Notes under the pieces: model-generated | What the model was told of the DNA's origin: nothing | Databases searched by the model: none | What the model saw: only the letters and a program-made list of their open reading frames with translations | Source: Roseateles asaccharophilus | GTDB lineage: Bacteria; Pseudomonadota; Gammaproteobacteria; Burkholderiales; Burkholderiaceae_C | Assembly (NCBI RefSeq): GCF_004362405.1 | Contig: NZ_SNXE01000009.1 | Location: forward strand, 1-64,000 | Reading direction: 5' to 3' | DNA: 64,000 nucleotides | Program-made: the position numbers and the translations under genes | Shown: positions 23,431 to 31,313 of the stretch, in pieces | Layout of the letters: each line of letters opens with the position of its first letter | How positions within the stretch are numbered: position 1 is the first letter of the stretch

Positions 23431-24729
23431 TCAGTGCTTGAAAGAGCGACTCAGCGGAGACGCCGGCGCCTTGGCGCCCATCACCTCGGTCTTGCGCACC
23501 TCGGTCCAGTACATCCAGATCAGGGACACCCAGACCACGCCGTACATCAGCATGAAGGCGCTGGAGCGCACGCCGGTCAGGTCCATCAGGGCGCCGAACA
23601 TGATGGGCAGGATGAAGCCGCCCAGGCCGCCGGCCAGGCCGACGATGCCGCTGATGGTGCCGATGTTGTGGCCGTAGTCGTCGCTGATGTACTTGAACAC
23701 GCTGGCCTTGCCGAAGGCCCAGGCGATGCCCAGGATGAACATCAGGCCGGTGAAGGCATAGACGTTCAGGCCGATGTGAAAGGTCTTGGCGCCGTTGACC
23801 GTCATCACGGTGAAGTCGGTCTGCGGATAGGACAGGATGAACAGGCAGATCCAGCTCACCCACATCACCCACCAGGTGACGCTGTGGGCGCCGTACTTGT
23901 CCGAAAGCCAGCCGCCGATGGCGCGCAGCACGCCACCGGGCAGGGAAAAGCAGGCGGCCAGCAGGGCGGCCACCCGGATGTCCAGGCCGTACTCACCCAC
24001 GTAGTACTGCACCATCCACAGGCTCAGGGCCACATAGCCGCCGAACACGATGCTGTAGTACTGGCAGTACTTCAGCACCTTGGGATCCTTCAGCGCCTTG
24101 AGCTGACTCATGAAGCTGGCATTGCTGGCCACCAGATGTCGATCATCGGAATGGCTGAAGAACCAGAACAGGATGGCCGTGCCCAGCAGCACCGCGGCAT
24201 AGACATGGGGCACCATGGTCCAGCCGAATGCCACCACCAGCACGGGTGCGACGAACTTGTTCACCGCCGCGCCCGAGTTGCCGGCGCCGAACACGCCCAT
24301 CGCAAAGCCCTGGCGCTGCTTGGGGAACCAGCGCGCGACATAGGGCGTGCCCACCGAGAAGCTGCCACCGGCCAGGCCGACGAACAGGCCGATGACCAGG
24401 AAGTGCCAGTAGGCGGTGGCATAGCTCATCAGCCAGATCGGGATCACGCAGGCCAGCATCAAGGCAAAGAACACGATGCGGCCGCCGAACTTGTCCGTCC
24501 AGATGCCCAGGGGCACGCGGATCAGGGAGCCGGTGAGCACCGGTGTGGCGGTCAGCAGACCGAACTCGGTGGCATTCAGGCCGAGCTGCTTCTTGATCGG
24601 GATGCCGATGACGCCGAACATCATCCACACCATGAAACACACGGTGAAGGCCAGGGTGCTGACGATCAGCACCGAAATGGCCCGCCCGGAACCGGCGGCG
24701 GTTTGATTCGAACCCTGCTCAGCGCCCAT
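23431..24729 (-). CDS. narK1: Nitrate/proton symporter NarK1 (MFS)
   Basis: 432 residues with 12 predicted helices. It has the MFS loop GIWTDKFGGR, the first nitrate-signature region GLAGGSFSVGTPYVARWFPK followed by GVFGAGNSGAAVNKFVAP, and a second signature GIVGLAGGLGGFILPIMFG. This short form matches NarK1, usually a proton-coupled nitrate importer. It is the first gene of the operon; upstream lies the FNR-type box at 24884-24897, at a distance compatible with activation. Confidence 0.94.
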   Translation of the reverse strand: MGAEQGSNQTAAGSGRAISVLIVSTLAFTVCFMVWMMFGVIGIPIKKQLGLNATEFGLLTATPVLTGSLIRVPLGIWTDKFGGRIVFFALMLACVIPIWLMSYATAYWHFLVIGLFVGLAGGSFSVGTPYVARWFPKQRQGFAMGVFGAGNSGAAVNKFVAPVLVVAFGWTMVPHVYAAVLLGTAILFWFFSHSDDRHLVASNASFMSQLKALKDPKVLKYCQYYSIVFGGYVALSLWMVQYYVGEYGLDIRVAALLAACFSLPGGVLRAIGGWLSDKYGAHSVTWWVMWVSWICLFILSYPQTDFTVMTVNGAKTFHIGLNVYAFTGLMFILGIAWAFGKASVFKYISDDYGHNIGTISGIVGLAGGLGGFILPIMFGALMDLTGVRSSAFMLMYGVVWVSLIWMYWTEVRKTEVMGAKAPASPLSRSFKH

Positions 24730-24883
24730 ATGCGCACTCCTCTGAATGGGATGAACGCACTGTAGGAATGAGGGCGGCGCGGCGACATCCTCCTCTCGCG
24801 CTGGCGCAGACCGGCAGAAGAACTAGTGCACCACAGCGGCGCTAGTACCAAGGAACTAGACGGCGCCGCTGAGCGAGCGGAAC

Positions 24884-24897
24884 TTGCAGCAGATCAA
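24884..24897. promoter_or_regulatory. FNR/Anr/Dnr-type box between narK1 and the crp-like gene
   Basis: TTGCAGCAGATCAA matches TTGAT-N4-ATCAA at eight of ten positions. Read leftward, its centre at 24890.5 would put a class II start site near 24849, and the hexamer TCTAGT (24860 to 24855) falls at the -10 position. So it probably activates narK1 under low oxygen. It could also serve the divergent regulator gene starting at 24976. Confidence 0.6.
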
Positions 24898-24975
24898 AAC
24901 AGCAAAGGCCGCGCCGGTGTTCGATGGGGGCTGTGCGGGCCTGCGCCCGCCCCGCTTGCGCCAACGAGGTTCGCC

Positions 24976-25791
24976 ATGACAGCTGCCACCCAAGCTTCCG
25001 GCCTGCGCCCAGCACCACCCCCGCAAGGCATGCGGGTGCCAACGCTGCACCGAACGGCCGGCGCGCCCGCCCCGGCGCCCAACGCCTATCGCGCCAGCCT
25101 GCGCGCCGCCCTGCTCCATGCCTGCCGGCCCTGGGCCTTGGACGCATGGACGGTGGCGGCTCTGGCAGCCCTGGGCCAGGGACAGCGCTGCCGCGAGGGC
25201 GCACGCATCGTCGTTGCGGGTGAGGCCCCGGCCAGCAGCCTGTGGCTGCTGGTGTCCGGCCGCGTCAGCCTGGGCCAGCTCGACGGCCATGCGCGCTGGC
25301 GCCAGAGCCGCGAGCTGCACGCGGGCGACTGGATCGACGCCGGCAGTGCCTGGACGGGCGCCAGCCCGGCAGAAACCGCCCTGGCCCTGGAGCCCTGCCT
25401 AGTGCATGAGTTCCCGATGTCGGCGCTGCTGCCGCTGTGCGCCGAGCACGCCGATCTGACCCGCGCCCTGCTGGCCTGCGTGGCCACGCGCGGCCGCGAG
25501 GCGGTGCTGGAGCGCCAGGCCCTGATGACCCAGGACATCATGGGCCGCCTGGCCAGCTGGCTGCTGCAGCACGCCACGCCGCAGGCCGATGGCCGTGCGA
25601 GCCTGCAGCTGCGTCAGCAGAAGAAGGACCTGGCCTCCGAGCTCGGGGTCACGCCCGAAACCCTGTCGCGCAGCCTGCGCCAGCTGCAGCAGCAGGGCCT
25701 GCTGGATATGAAGGGCTACCGGCTCAGCTTCACTGACCTGCCAGGGCTTCAGCAGCTCGCCGAGCGCCGACCAACGCGCGATCTGCGCTGA
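24976..25791 (+). CDS. Crp/Fnr family transcriptional regulator
   Basis: 271 residues from the ATG at 24976. The frame is open to a GTG at 24826, but that start lies upstream of the FNR-type box and has no ribosome site. A cyclic-nucleotide-binding-like beta roll (roughly residues 60-160, with ASSLWLLVSGRVSLGQL and ELHAGDWIDAGSAW) is followed by a winged helix: QQKKDLASELGVTPETLSRSLRQLQQQGLL. The N-terminal Cys cluster of oxygen-sensing FNR is absent, so it is more likely a Dnr/NarR-like or heme/NO-responsive member. Its divergence from the nitrate operon makes it the likely local regulator. Confidence 0.88.
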   Translation: MTAATQASGLRPAPPPQGMRVPTLHRTAGAPAPAPNAYRASLRAALLHACRPWALDAWTVAALAALGQGQRCREGARIVVAGEAPASSLWLLVSGRVSLGQLDGHARWRQSRELHAGDWIDAGSAWTGASPAETALALEPCLVHEFPMSALLPLCAEHADLTRALLACVATRGREAVLERQALMTQDIMGRLASWLLQHATPQADGRASLQLRQQKKDLASELGVTPETLSRSLRQLQQQGLLDMKGYRLSFTDLPGLQQLAERRPTRDLR

Positions 25792-26032
25792 GCCCTCCCG
25801 TGGGGATCCTCAGCGCGGGACGCTAGCCTCCGGTTCGGTGCCGATGCGGTGCAAGTTCCTGCAACCCGGCCGGCAGCCGGCGCTCGTGCGGGAGGAAATC
25901 CAGCACCAGTCCGCCATGGCTGGGGACGAAGCGCTCGGCTTCGCTGCTTGAAGCCAGCGTTGGCAGATTGCCGCGATATCGCTGCGCTGTCGGCCGACGG
26001 CGTAGCGCGAGAAAGAGACGGGCGCTGGAGTT

Positions 26033-26524
26033 TCAGGTGTTAGGGGCATCGTGCGCGCGACGGCCGCGTTGCGGGTGCGCCATGGTGACAGGCTGGGCCA
26101 CGGCTCGCGCTCGCGGGGCCAGACGCGGCGTTGGCAGTAGCTCGGCCAAGGTATGGGCATCCAGTTGCTCGAGGAACGCAGCCAGGGCCTTGTTGAAGAT
26201 GCCTGTCAGGCGGCACTGGCCGGTGAGCGTGCAGGCATTGAGCTCGCCCAGGCATTCGACCAGATAGAAGTCCGGCTCGATGCTGCGCACCAGTTCGCCA
26301 AGCTGAATATCCTCGGGCGCCAGCGCCAGCTTCATGCCGCCGCCCTTGCCGCGCACCGTGGTGATCCAGCCGCCCAGACCCAGCTGATGGGTGATCTTGG
26401 TCAGATGCGCTTCCGAGATGCCGTAGACCTGCGCCACTTCTGCCGTGGTGCACAGCCGCTCCGGGTTGCGGCCGAGGTGGATCAGCAGGCGCAGCGCGTA
26501 GTCGGTCATCGTCGTCAGACGCAT
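26033..26524 (-). CDS. nsrR: Rrf2-family nitric-oxide sensor NsrR
   Basis: 163 residues. NsrR is an Fe-S cluster repressor released by NO. The N-terminal winged helix (MTDYALRLLIHLG, TTAEVAQVYGISEAHLTKITHQL) and the three cluster cysteines Cys91, Cys98 and Cys104 (ECLGELNACTLTGQC) are clear. It is the last gene of a leftward operon with a DUF2249 gene and nnrS, starting 21 bases after nnrS, and probably represses that operon through the site at 28067-28089. Immediately after its TGA the same frame stays open for 69 codons without a start, noted separately. Confidence 0.93.
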   Translation of the reverse strand: MRLTTMTDYALRLLIHLGRNPERLCTTAEVAQVYGISEAHLTKITHQLGLGGWITTVRGKGGGMKLALAPEDIQLGELVRSIEPDFYLVECLGELNACTLTGQCRLTGIFNKALAAFLEQLDAHTLAELLPTPRLAPRARAVAQPVTMAHPQRGRRAHDAPNT

Positions 26525-26545
26525 CGTGGCACTCCTCTTGTTTGC

Positions 26546-27751
26546 TCAGCCGGGCTGGCCATCAGCACGCGGGCGCAGCAGTATCGGTGCATAGCGCCAC
26601 AGGTAGAGGGAGAAGGCCAGCGTCCACAGCAAGGCAGAGAGTTGCACCGCCGCCATCAGCCCGGCCGGCCAAAGCAAGGGCAGCAGCACGCGCACCAGCG
26701 CAGCGCCCAGCATCGCCAGGAAGGCGCCCTGCTCGAAGGGGCCGGCGCGCAGCGGCCGGCCGGTATGGCCGAGTGCGGTACGGGTGATCATGCCCACCGT
26801 GATCATGCCGATCACGCCAAGCGTCAGCGCATGGGTGGCCGGCCCGACGGCCATCCAGCCCATTTCAGCCGCCGCGCGCAGACCCAGGTGCACCGGCAGC
26901 CACAGATAGGCCGCATGCAGCACCCAGACCAGGGCGTTGCGCAGCGTCTTCCACGGCTGCCAGAGCAGCCAGCGCCACAGATGCGCAAGCAAGGCGACAA
27001 GCAGCGCCGCCGCCAGCAGCGGGCCGCGCACGCCCAGGGCGTCCAGCGCCAGCAGCGCCAGCACGCTGCCAAGCGCGGCCTTCTCGACCCGTGGATCCCG
27101 CCTGGCCTGCATGCGCGGCACGCCGTTGTTCGAGAACATCGGCACCACCCGGCCGGCCATCACGGCAATCATGAAGAGCACGAAGTCCAGGGCCAGCGGC
27201 AGTCCCAGGCCATGACTCAGCGCAGCGGGCAGTGGCAGCTGGCCCATCAGGTGCAGATGCAGCACGCCGGTGGCCACGCCCATGGCCAGCAGCAGGCCGA
27301 CAAAGAAGTAGTTGCGGCTGTTGCCACCCGCATGCAGAGCCCGCCACAAGCCCCAGGCGGCCAGCCAGGGCACCGCCATATTGACCACAAGCGAAGCCCA
27401 GGCCCAGGGGCTGAGCACCAGCACGCGTGCCAGCAGCCACAGCGCAGCCAGCGCCATCAGCGGCCGGCCTGTAGGCGTGGGCTCGCCCGACCAGTTGCGC
27501 CCGGCGGTGAACAGGAAGCCGATGATCACCGCCAGCGCATAGCCGAAGACCATCTCATGACCATGCCAGGCGGCGCCCTTCAGCCAGGCTTGGCCCAGCG
27601 CGCCGCTGAACTGTAGCGCCCACAAGGGCACGCTCAGCGCGGCAAATGCAGCAGCAAGCAGATAGAAGGGACGAAAGCCCAACTGCCAGAGCGCGAAGCC
27701 GCCGCGCCGCACCGGGCGTGGTTCCTGAAGGGGAATGAAGACGCTGCTCAT
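26546..27751 (-). CDS. nnrS: NnrS family heme/copper membrane protein
   Basis: 401 residues from the ATG at 27751 (MSSVFIPLQEP); an in-frame upstream extension was not used. About 12 hydrophobic segments are predicted. Family motifs are visible: FALWQLGFRPFYLLAA, AWHGHEMVFGYALAVIIGFLFTAGRNW, MAGRVVPMFSNNGVP and HALTLGVIGMITVGMITRTALGHTGR. NnrS proteins are expressed under NO and relieve nitrosative stress; the exact chemistry is unsettled. It lies between the DUF2249 gene and nsrR in one operon. Confidence 0.93.
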   Translation of the reverse strand: MSSVFIPLQEPRPVRRGGFALWQLGFRPFYLLAAAFAALSVPLWALQFSGALGQAWLKGAAWHGHEMVFGYALAVIIGFLFTAGRNWSGEPTPTGRPLMALAALWLLARVLVLSPWAWASLVVNMAVPWLAAWGLWRALHAGGNSRNYFFVGLLLAMGVATGVLHLHLMGQLPLPAALSHGLGLPLALDFVLFMIAVMAGRVVPMFSNNGVPRMQARRDPRVEKAALGSVLALLALDALGVRGPLLAAALLVALLAHLWRWLLWQPWKTLRNALVWVLHAAYLWLPVHLGLRAAAEMGWMAVGPATHALTLGVIGMITVGMITRTALGHTGRPLRAGPFEQGAFLAMLGAALVRVLLPLLWPAGLMAAVQLSALLWTLAFSLYLWRYAPILLRPRADGQPG

Positions 27752-27771
27752 GATGCGTGATGCTGCGCTGC

Positions 27772-28053
27772 TCAGTGCCCGCCGCCACCGCAGCCGCCAC
27801 AGCAGCCCTTGGCGGCCAGGCGGGTGATGCGGCTGCGCCATTGCAGGGGGCTGTTCTCCAGGGGCTGCCAGTCATGCTGCCGGGCCCATTGCGCGATGAA
27901 CTCGGCGCGCAGCGGGCGCGGTTCATGGTCAGTGATCAACTCAAGACAGCCGCCCACCGGCAACGCAGAGAAGGCAAGCAGCACGGCTTGCTCGCGCTCA
28001 GCGGCAGGCAGAAGCCGGGCGTCCAGAACGGCAGATACAAGCACGTCTTCCAT
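27772..28053 (-). CDS. DUF2249 protein with Cys/Gly-rich C-terminus
   Basis: 93 residues. The DUF2249 pattern is LDARLLPAAEREQAVLLAFSALPVGGCLELITDHEPRPL, then WQPLENSPLQWRSRITRL. Such small proteins have a TusA-like fold and recur in NO/nitrite gene clusters. The C-terminus ends AKGCCGGCGGGGH, a plausible metal- or cluster-binding tail. It is the first gene of the DUF2249-nnrS-nsrR operon, 20 bases from nnrS, with the NsrR-like operator 13 bases upstream of its start codon. The precise function is unknown. Confidence 0.88.
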   Translation of the reverse strand: MEDVLVSAVLDARLLPAAEREQAVLLAFSALPVGGCLELITDHEPRPLRAEFIAQWARQHDWQPLENSPLQWRSRITRLAAKGCCGGCGGGGH

Positions 28054-28066
28054 CGATCGACTCCAT

Positions 28067-28089
28067 AAGATGCATATTCGATGTACCTA
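28067..28089. promoter_or_regulatory. NsrR-like operator
   Basis: AAGATGCATAT-T-CGATGTACCTA is an imperfect inverted repeat of two 11-bp halves with one central base, the form of NsrR sites; six of eleven paired positions agree and the core ATGCAT/ATGTAC is recognisable. It lies just before the DUF2249-nnrS-nsrR operon, fitting autorepression. A TAGAAT hexamer at 28123-28128 could be the -10 of the divergent DGC gene. Confidence 0.5.
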
Positions 28090-28183
28090 TTGTGCGCAGC
28101 AAGCCACCTCAAAAGCAATATTTAGAATAAACCTTTTGAGTCAGGACAAGGAGGCTCCGATCTCTGGGATTCAATATGCGCCC

Positions 28184-28573
28184 ATGAGTGACAACACCCC
28201 AAACCGGACCCGCCCTCTGGTCTACAGCTGCTCGGGCTGTTCCGATGCTGCCCAGCTGGCCAATCAGCTGGCGCTGCGCCTGGACCGCGCCGGTCTGGCC
28301 GAGATGTCCTGTATTGCGGGTGTTGGCGGTGGCGTTCCCAGCCTGGTTCGCAAGGCACAGGAGGCAGTCGCTACCGGGCGCGCGGTGCTGGCACTGGATG
28401 GCTGTGCCCTGGCATGCACCCGGGCCTGTCTGGCCACGCGGGGCCTGGCGCCCAGCCGGCATGTGCGCCTGCAAGAGCTGGGCGTACGCAAGCATTACCA
28501 CCAGGACTTCGATGCTCAGCAGGCGGATGAGCTGTTCGCACAGCTCGCTGCAGAACTCACCACTGCCGCCTGA
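28184..28573 (+). CDS. DGC-domain putative zinc-binding protein
   Basis: 129 residues from the ATG at 28184. The DGC domain (PF08859-type) is recognised by YSCSGCSDAAQLANQLALRL near the N-terminus, the central ALDGCALACTRACL carrying the Asp-Gly-Cys motif, and clustered cysteines likely to bind zinc. Members are small and often neighbour anaerobic respiration or NO-detoxification genes; the mechanism is unknown. It diverges from the DUF2249-nnrS-nsrR operon across a 130-bp region with the NsrR-like site. Its stop is three bases from the convergent end of narL. Confidence 0.87.
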   Translation: MSDNTPNRTRPLVYSCSGCSDAAQLANQLALRLDRAGLAEMSCIAGVGGGVPSLVRKAQEAVATGRAVLALDGCALACTRACLATRGLAPSRHVRLQELGVRKHYHQDFDAQQADELFAQLAAELTTAA

Positions 28574-28576
28574 CTC

Positions 28577-29284
28577 TCAGCCCAGACCCTGCTCGCTGCC
28601 CCAGACGGCGGCCTGCACGCGCGAGCTCAGATTGAGCTTGCGCAGGATGTTCTGCACATGGATCTTGACCGTGGTTTCGGCAATGCCCAGGCTGCGCGCG
28701 ATCTCCTTGTTGCTGGCACCTCGTGCCAGCTCCCGCAGGGCCTCGCGCTCGCGCGGCGAGAGCGCCTGCAGCTCCGCCGTCGGGGCCGGGCCGCTGGCGC
28801 TGGTGGCCGGCCTACTGGCCGGCACGGCGCTGCTGGCGCGAAAGGCACGCACCAGCTTGTGCATCATCTCGGGGCTCACCACCGACTCCCCGGCCATCGC
28901 CCGACGTATGGCGGCCGCCAGATCGGGGCCGTCCATGGTCTTGAGCAGATAGCCGGCGGCACCGGCGCGCAGGGCGGCCGCCAAGTCTTCCTCATCCTCG
29001 CTTACCGTCAGCATCAGGAACAGGGTACGCGGTGCGGCCTCGATCAGGCCGGGCAAGAGCTCCACGCCCTTGACACCCGGCATGTGGTTGTCCAGAAGGA
29101 CGACGTCGGGCTGCACCGTGCGCAAGAGGCGCAGGGCCTCGCTGCCATCGCTGGCCTCGGCCACCACGGCCAGATCCGACTCCAGGGCCAGCAAGGCCAC
29201 CAGACCGCGGCGAAACAGACGGTGGTCATCCACCACCATGAGGCTCACGCCACGCACCTCGCTCAACTGCGGGCTCGAATTCAT
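28577..29284 (-). CDS. narL: Nitrate/nitrite response regulator NarL
   Basis: 235 residues. A receiver domain (VSLMVVDDHRLFRRGL, phospho-acceptor Asp65 in VVLLDNHMPG, Lys in YLLKTMDGPD) is joined by a Pro/Ala/Ser linker to a LuxR-type helix-turn-helix (LSPREREALRELARGASNKE, SLGIAETTVKIHVQNILRKL). This is the NarL layout; context with narX fixes the assignment. It probably activates the nar operon on nitrate. The start overlaps the narX stop by four bases. Confidence 0.93.
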   Translation of the reverse strand: MNSSPQLSEVRGVSLMVVDDHRLFRRGLVALLALESDLAVVAEASDGSEALRLLRTVQPDVVLLDNHMPGVKGVELLPGLIEAAPRTLFLMLTVSEDEEDLAAALRAGAAGYLLKTMDGPDLAAAIRRAMAGESVVSPEMMHKLVRAFRASSAVPASRPATSASGPAPTAELQALSPREREALRELARGASNKEIARSLGIAETTVKIHVQNILRKLNLSSRVQAAVWGSEQGLG

Positions 29285-31182
29285 GCCGCCTCCCGTTGAT
29301 TCAATGCCGCAGCCCCTGTCTGGCGCGGCAGCTCCAACCGCACCCGCGTGCCCTCGCCGGGTCGACTCTCGACCGAGACCTTCGCACCAATGCGAGCGGC
29401 GCGCTCGCGCATGATCTGCAGCCCAACCTGGGCATCGGCCTCGCCCGGGCTGCGCTGCGCGAAGCCGCGTCCGTTGTCCAGCACCTCAAAGACCCAGTTC
29501 GGCGCCTGGTGCACGCGCAGCTCCACATGGCTGGCCCCGGAATGCTTGCGCGCATTCGACAAGGCCTCCTGCACCACATGCAGCACCTGCACCTGCAGAT
29601 CCGGTGCCAGCGGCAGCGCCGTGCCGCTGATGCTGATGGAGGTTTCGATGCCGCTCTGGCGCTGGAACTTGGCCAGGGTGCTGCGCAGCGCATGCTCGAT
29701 GTCCTCGTGCTCCGAGCGCGTGCGGAAGTGCAAGAGCAGCTCACGCACATCGGCATAGCTCTCGCGCACGCCGGCATCGATCTCGCTCAAGGTGCTCGCT
29801 ATCTTTTCTTGCTCCGACTTGCCCAGGGCGTCGCGCAGCAGCGCGACCTGAATCTTCAGGAAGGCCAGGGACTGTGCAATCGAATCGTGCAGCTCCTGCG
29901 CCAGCAGCTGGCGTTCCTGGCGCACCGCCAGCTCACGCTCGCCCGCTGCCAAGCGCAGGTTCTCCAGCTGCGTGGCCACATGGCCCACCAGGGCGTCCAC
30001 CAGCTGACGCTCGCTCAGCGACATCTGACGATCGGCATGGAAGAAGAGTTCCACCTCGCCCATCTCATGCTGGGCCGTTCGCATGGGAACCAGCATCACG
30101 GTCTGATAGCCCATGGCTTCGCAATGACGCAGGGAGGGCGGACCGATCTCCCGGATGGGAATCACGCGCGGTCCCGCTTCGCTGCCCGGTCCGGGGCCGC
30201 AGGCACAGCTGCCCACGGTGATGCAGCGCTCCGCTTCCAGCATGGCCTGCGGCAGACCACTGTGGGCCAGCATATGCATGCGTTGCCCGGCCTGATCCAG
30301 CAGGCGCACCGCCACCGCGTCCGCGCCCGCCACCTCGGCCAGCTTGCCCGCGAAGGCCTGGGCCAGGGGCTCCAGCTGGGTCTCGGTGCTGCCCATCAGG
30401 GCCACCTCGTAGAGCGAGGCCAGGCGCTGGTTCTGCCGCGCCAGATCCGCCGTCTTCTCCGCGACCCGGTCTTCCAGTCCGCGGTAGCTGCGCTGCAAGT
30501 TGTCGGCCATGCGATTGAAACCGCGCGCCAGCACGGCGAACTCGGTCACCGAGTTGCGCTCGTCAATGCGCTGCGAGAAGTCGCGCCGGGCCATATCGGC
30601 CAGACCATCGCGCAGGCGCTGCAGGGGCCGCACGATCCAGACCAGGGTGCCGGAGACAAAGGCCACCGAGGCGCCGACCACCAGCACCACCAGGCCCAGG
30701 CATAGCGCGCCCAGGATGGCGGTGCGGCTGGCAATCGTGCGCTCGATGGCGCCCACCAGGCCATCGACCGTGGCCACCATGGCATCGGCCTCAGCCCGCA
30801 ACTCGGACGGCGCGGGCCTGGCCATCAAGAGCGCTCGCAGGGACTGCCAGTGCTGCTCCACCGCGCTCATGCCCTCTTGGCATTCGTCCGTCGTGGGCAG
30901 GAACAGCGGGCGCTCCACATCGCCCTGGCGCAGGCGCTGCACCATGGCATCAAACTGCTGCACGGACGCCTGCATCTGTGCGGCGGAGGCGCCGGCCCCA
31001 TGGTCCAGCACCAGGCGATAGGTCGCCATGCGCATGCGGCCGGCCTCGTTGATGGCCCCCGCGCCCCCCTCCAGCTGCCAGGACACCCAGAGCGTGAAGG
31101 CAATGGAGGCCAGGGCCACGCTCATGAAAGTGGTCTGGATCAGCGCCAGTTTGCCGGCCAGGCTGCGCAGAAGTCTATGCAT
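29281..31182 (-). CDS. narX: Nitrate/nitrite sensor histidine kinase NarX
   Basis: 633 residues. The order is an N-terminal transmembrane helix (about 12-36), a periplasmic sensor with the nitrate-binding P-box (INEAGRMRMATYRL, residues 44-57), a second helix (about 163-190), HAMP, a Cys-containing central module (SCACGPGPG), then a HisKA_3 domain with His432 (LLAQELHDSIAQSLAFLK) and a HATPase domain (VLDNGRGF). It phosphorylates NarL. The strong FNR-type box at 31217-31230 lies directly upstream, and no ribosome site is visible before the ATG. Confidence 0.93.
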   Translation of the reverse strand: MHRLLRSLAGKLALIQTTFMSVALASIAFTLWVSWQLEGGAGAINEAGRMRMATYRLVLDHGAGASAAQMQASVQQFDAMVQRLRQGDVERPLFLPTTDECQEGMSAVEQHWQSLRALLMARPAPSELRAEADAMVATVDGLVGAIERTIASRTAILGALCLGLVVLVVGASVAFVSGTLVWIVRPLQRLRDGLADMARRDFSQRIDERNSVTEFAVLARGFNRMADNLQRSYRGLEDRVAEKTADLARQNQRLASLYEVALMGSTETQLEPLAQAFAGKLAEVAGADAVAVRLLDQAGQRMHMLAHSGLPQAMLEAERCITVGSCACGPGPGSEAGPRVIPIREIGPPSLRHCEAMGYQTVMLVPMRTAQHEMGEVELFFHADRQMSLSERQLVDALVGHVATQLENLRLAAGERELAVRQERQLLAQELHDSIAQSLAFLKIQVALLRDALGKSEQEKIASTLSEIDAGVRESYADVRELLLHFRTRSEHEDIEHALRSTLAKFQRQSGIETSISISGTALPLAPDLQVQVLHVVQEALSNARKHSGASHVELRVHQAPNWVFEVLDNGRGFAQRSPGEADAQVGLQIMRERAARIGAKVSVESRPGEGTRVRLELPRQTGAAALNQREAA

Positions 31183-31216
31183 CGCGCCAGCCTAGCGAGG
31201 CGGCCACGCAGACGGA

Positions 31217-31230
31217 TTGACTCACATCAA
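31217..31230. promoter_or_regulatory. FNR/Anr-type box upstream of narXL
   Basis: TTGACTCACATCAA matches TTGAT-N4-ATCAA at nine of ten positions. Its centre (31223.5) is exactly 41.5 bases from the first base of the narX start codon, with TAGGCT (31194 to 31189) at the -10 position, as in class II FNR promoters. It might also influence alkB, 84 bases to its right. Confidence 0.7.
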
Positions 31231-31313
31231 GACGCGCGCGCTCGCCAAGGCCGGCCAGACCTGGCCGGGAGGCTCCCGCTTGACGCTGGCCAGCGGCGGC
31301 GCCAGCATGCGCC

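Noticed and set aside
25810-26160. A 116-codon minus-strand frame overlapping the end of nsrR
   Set aside because: Overlaps nsrR in another frame, has no ribosome site and an Arg/Ser/Pro-rich composition.
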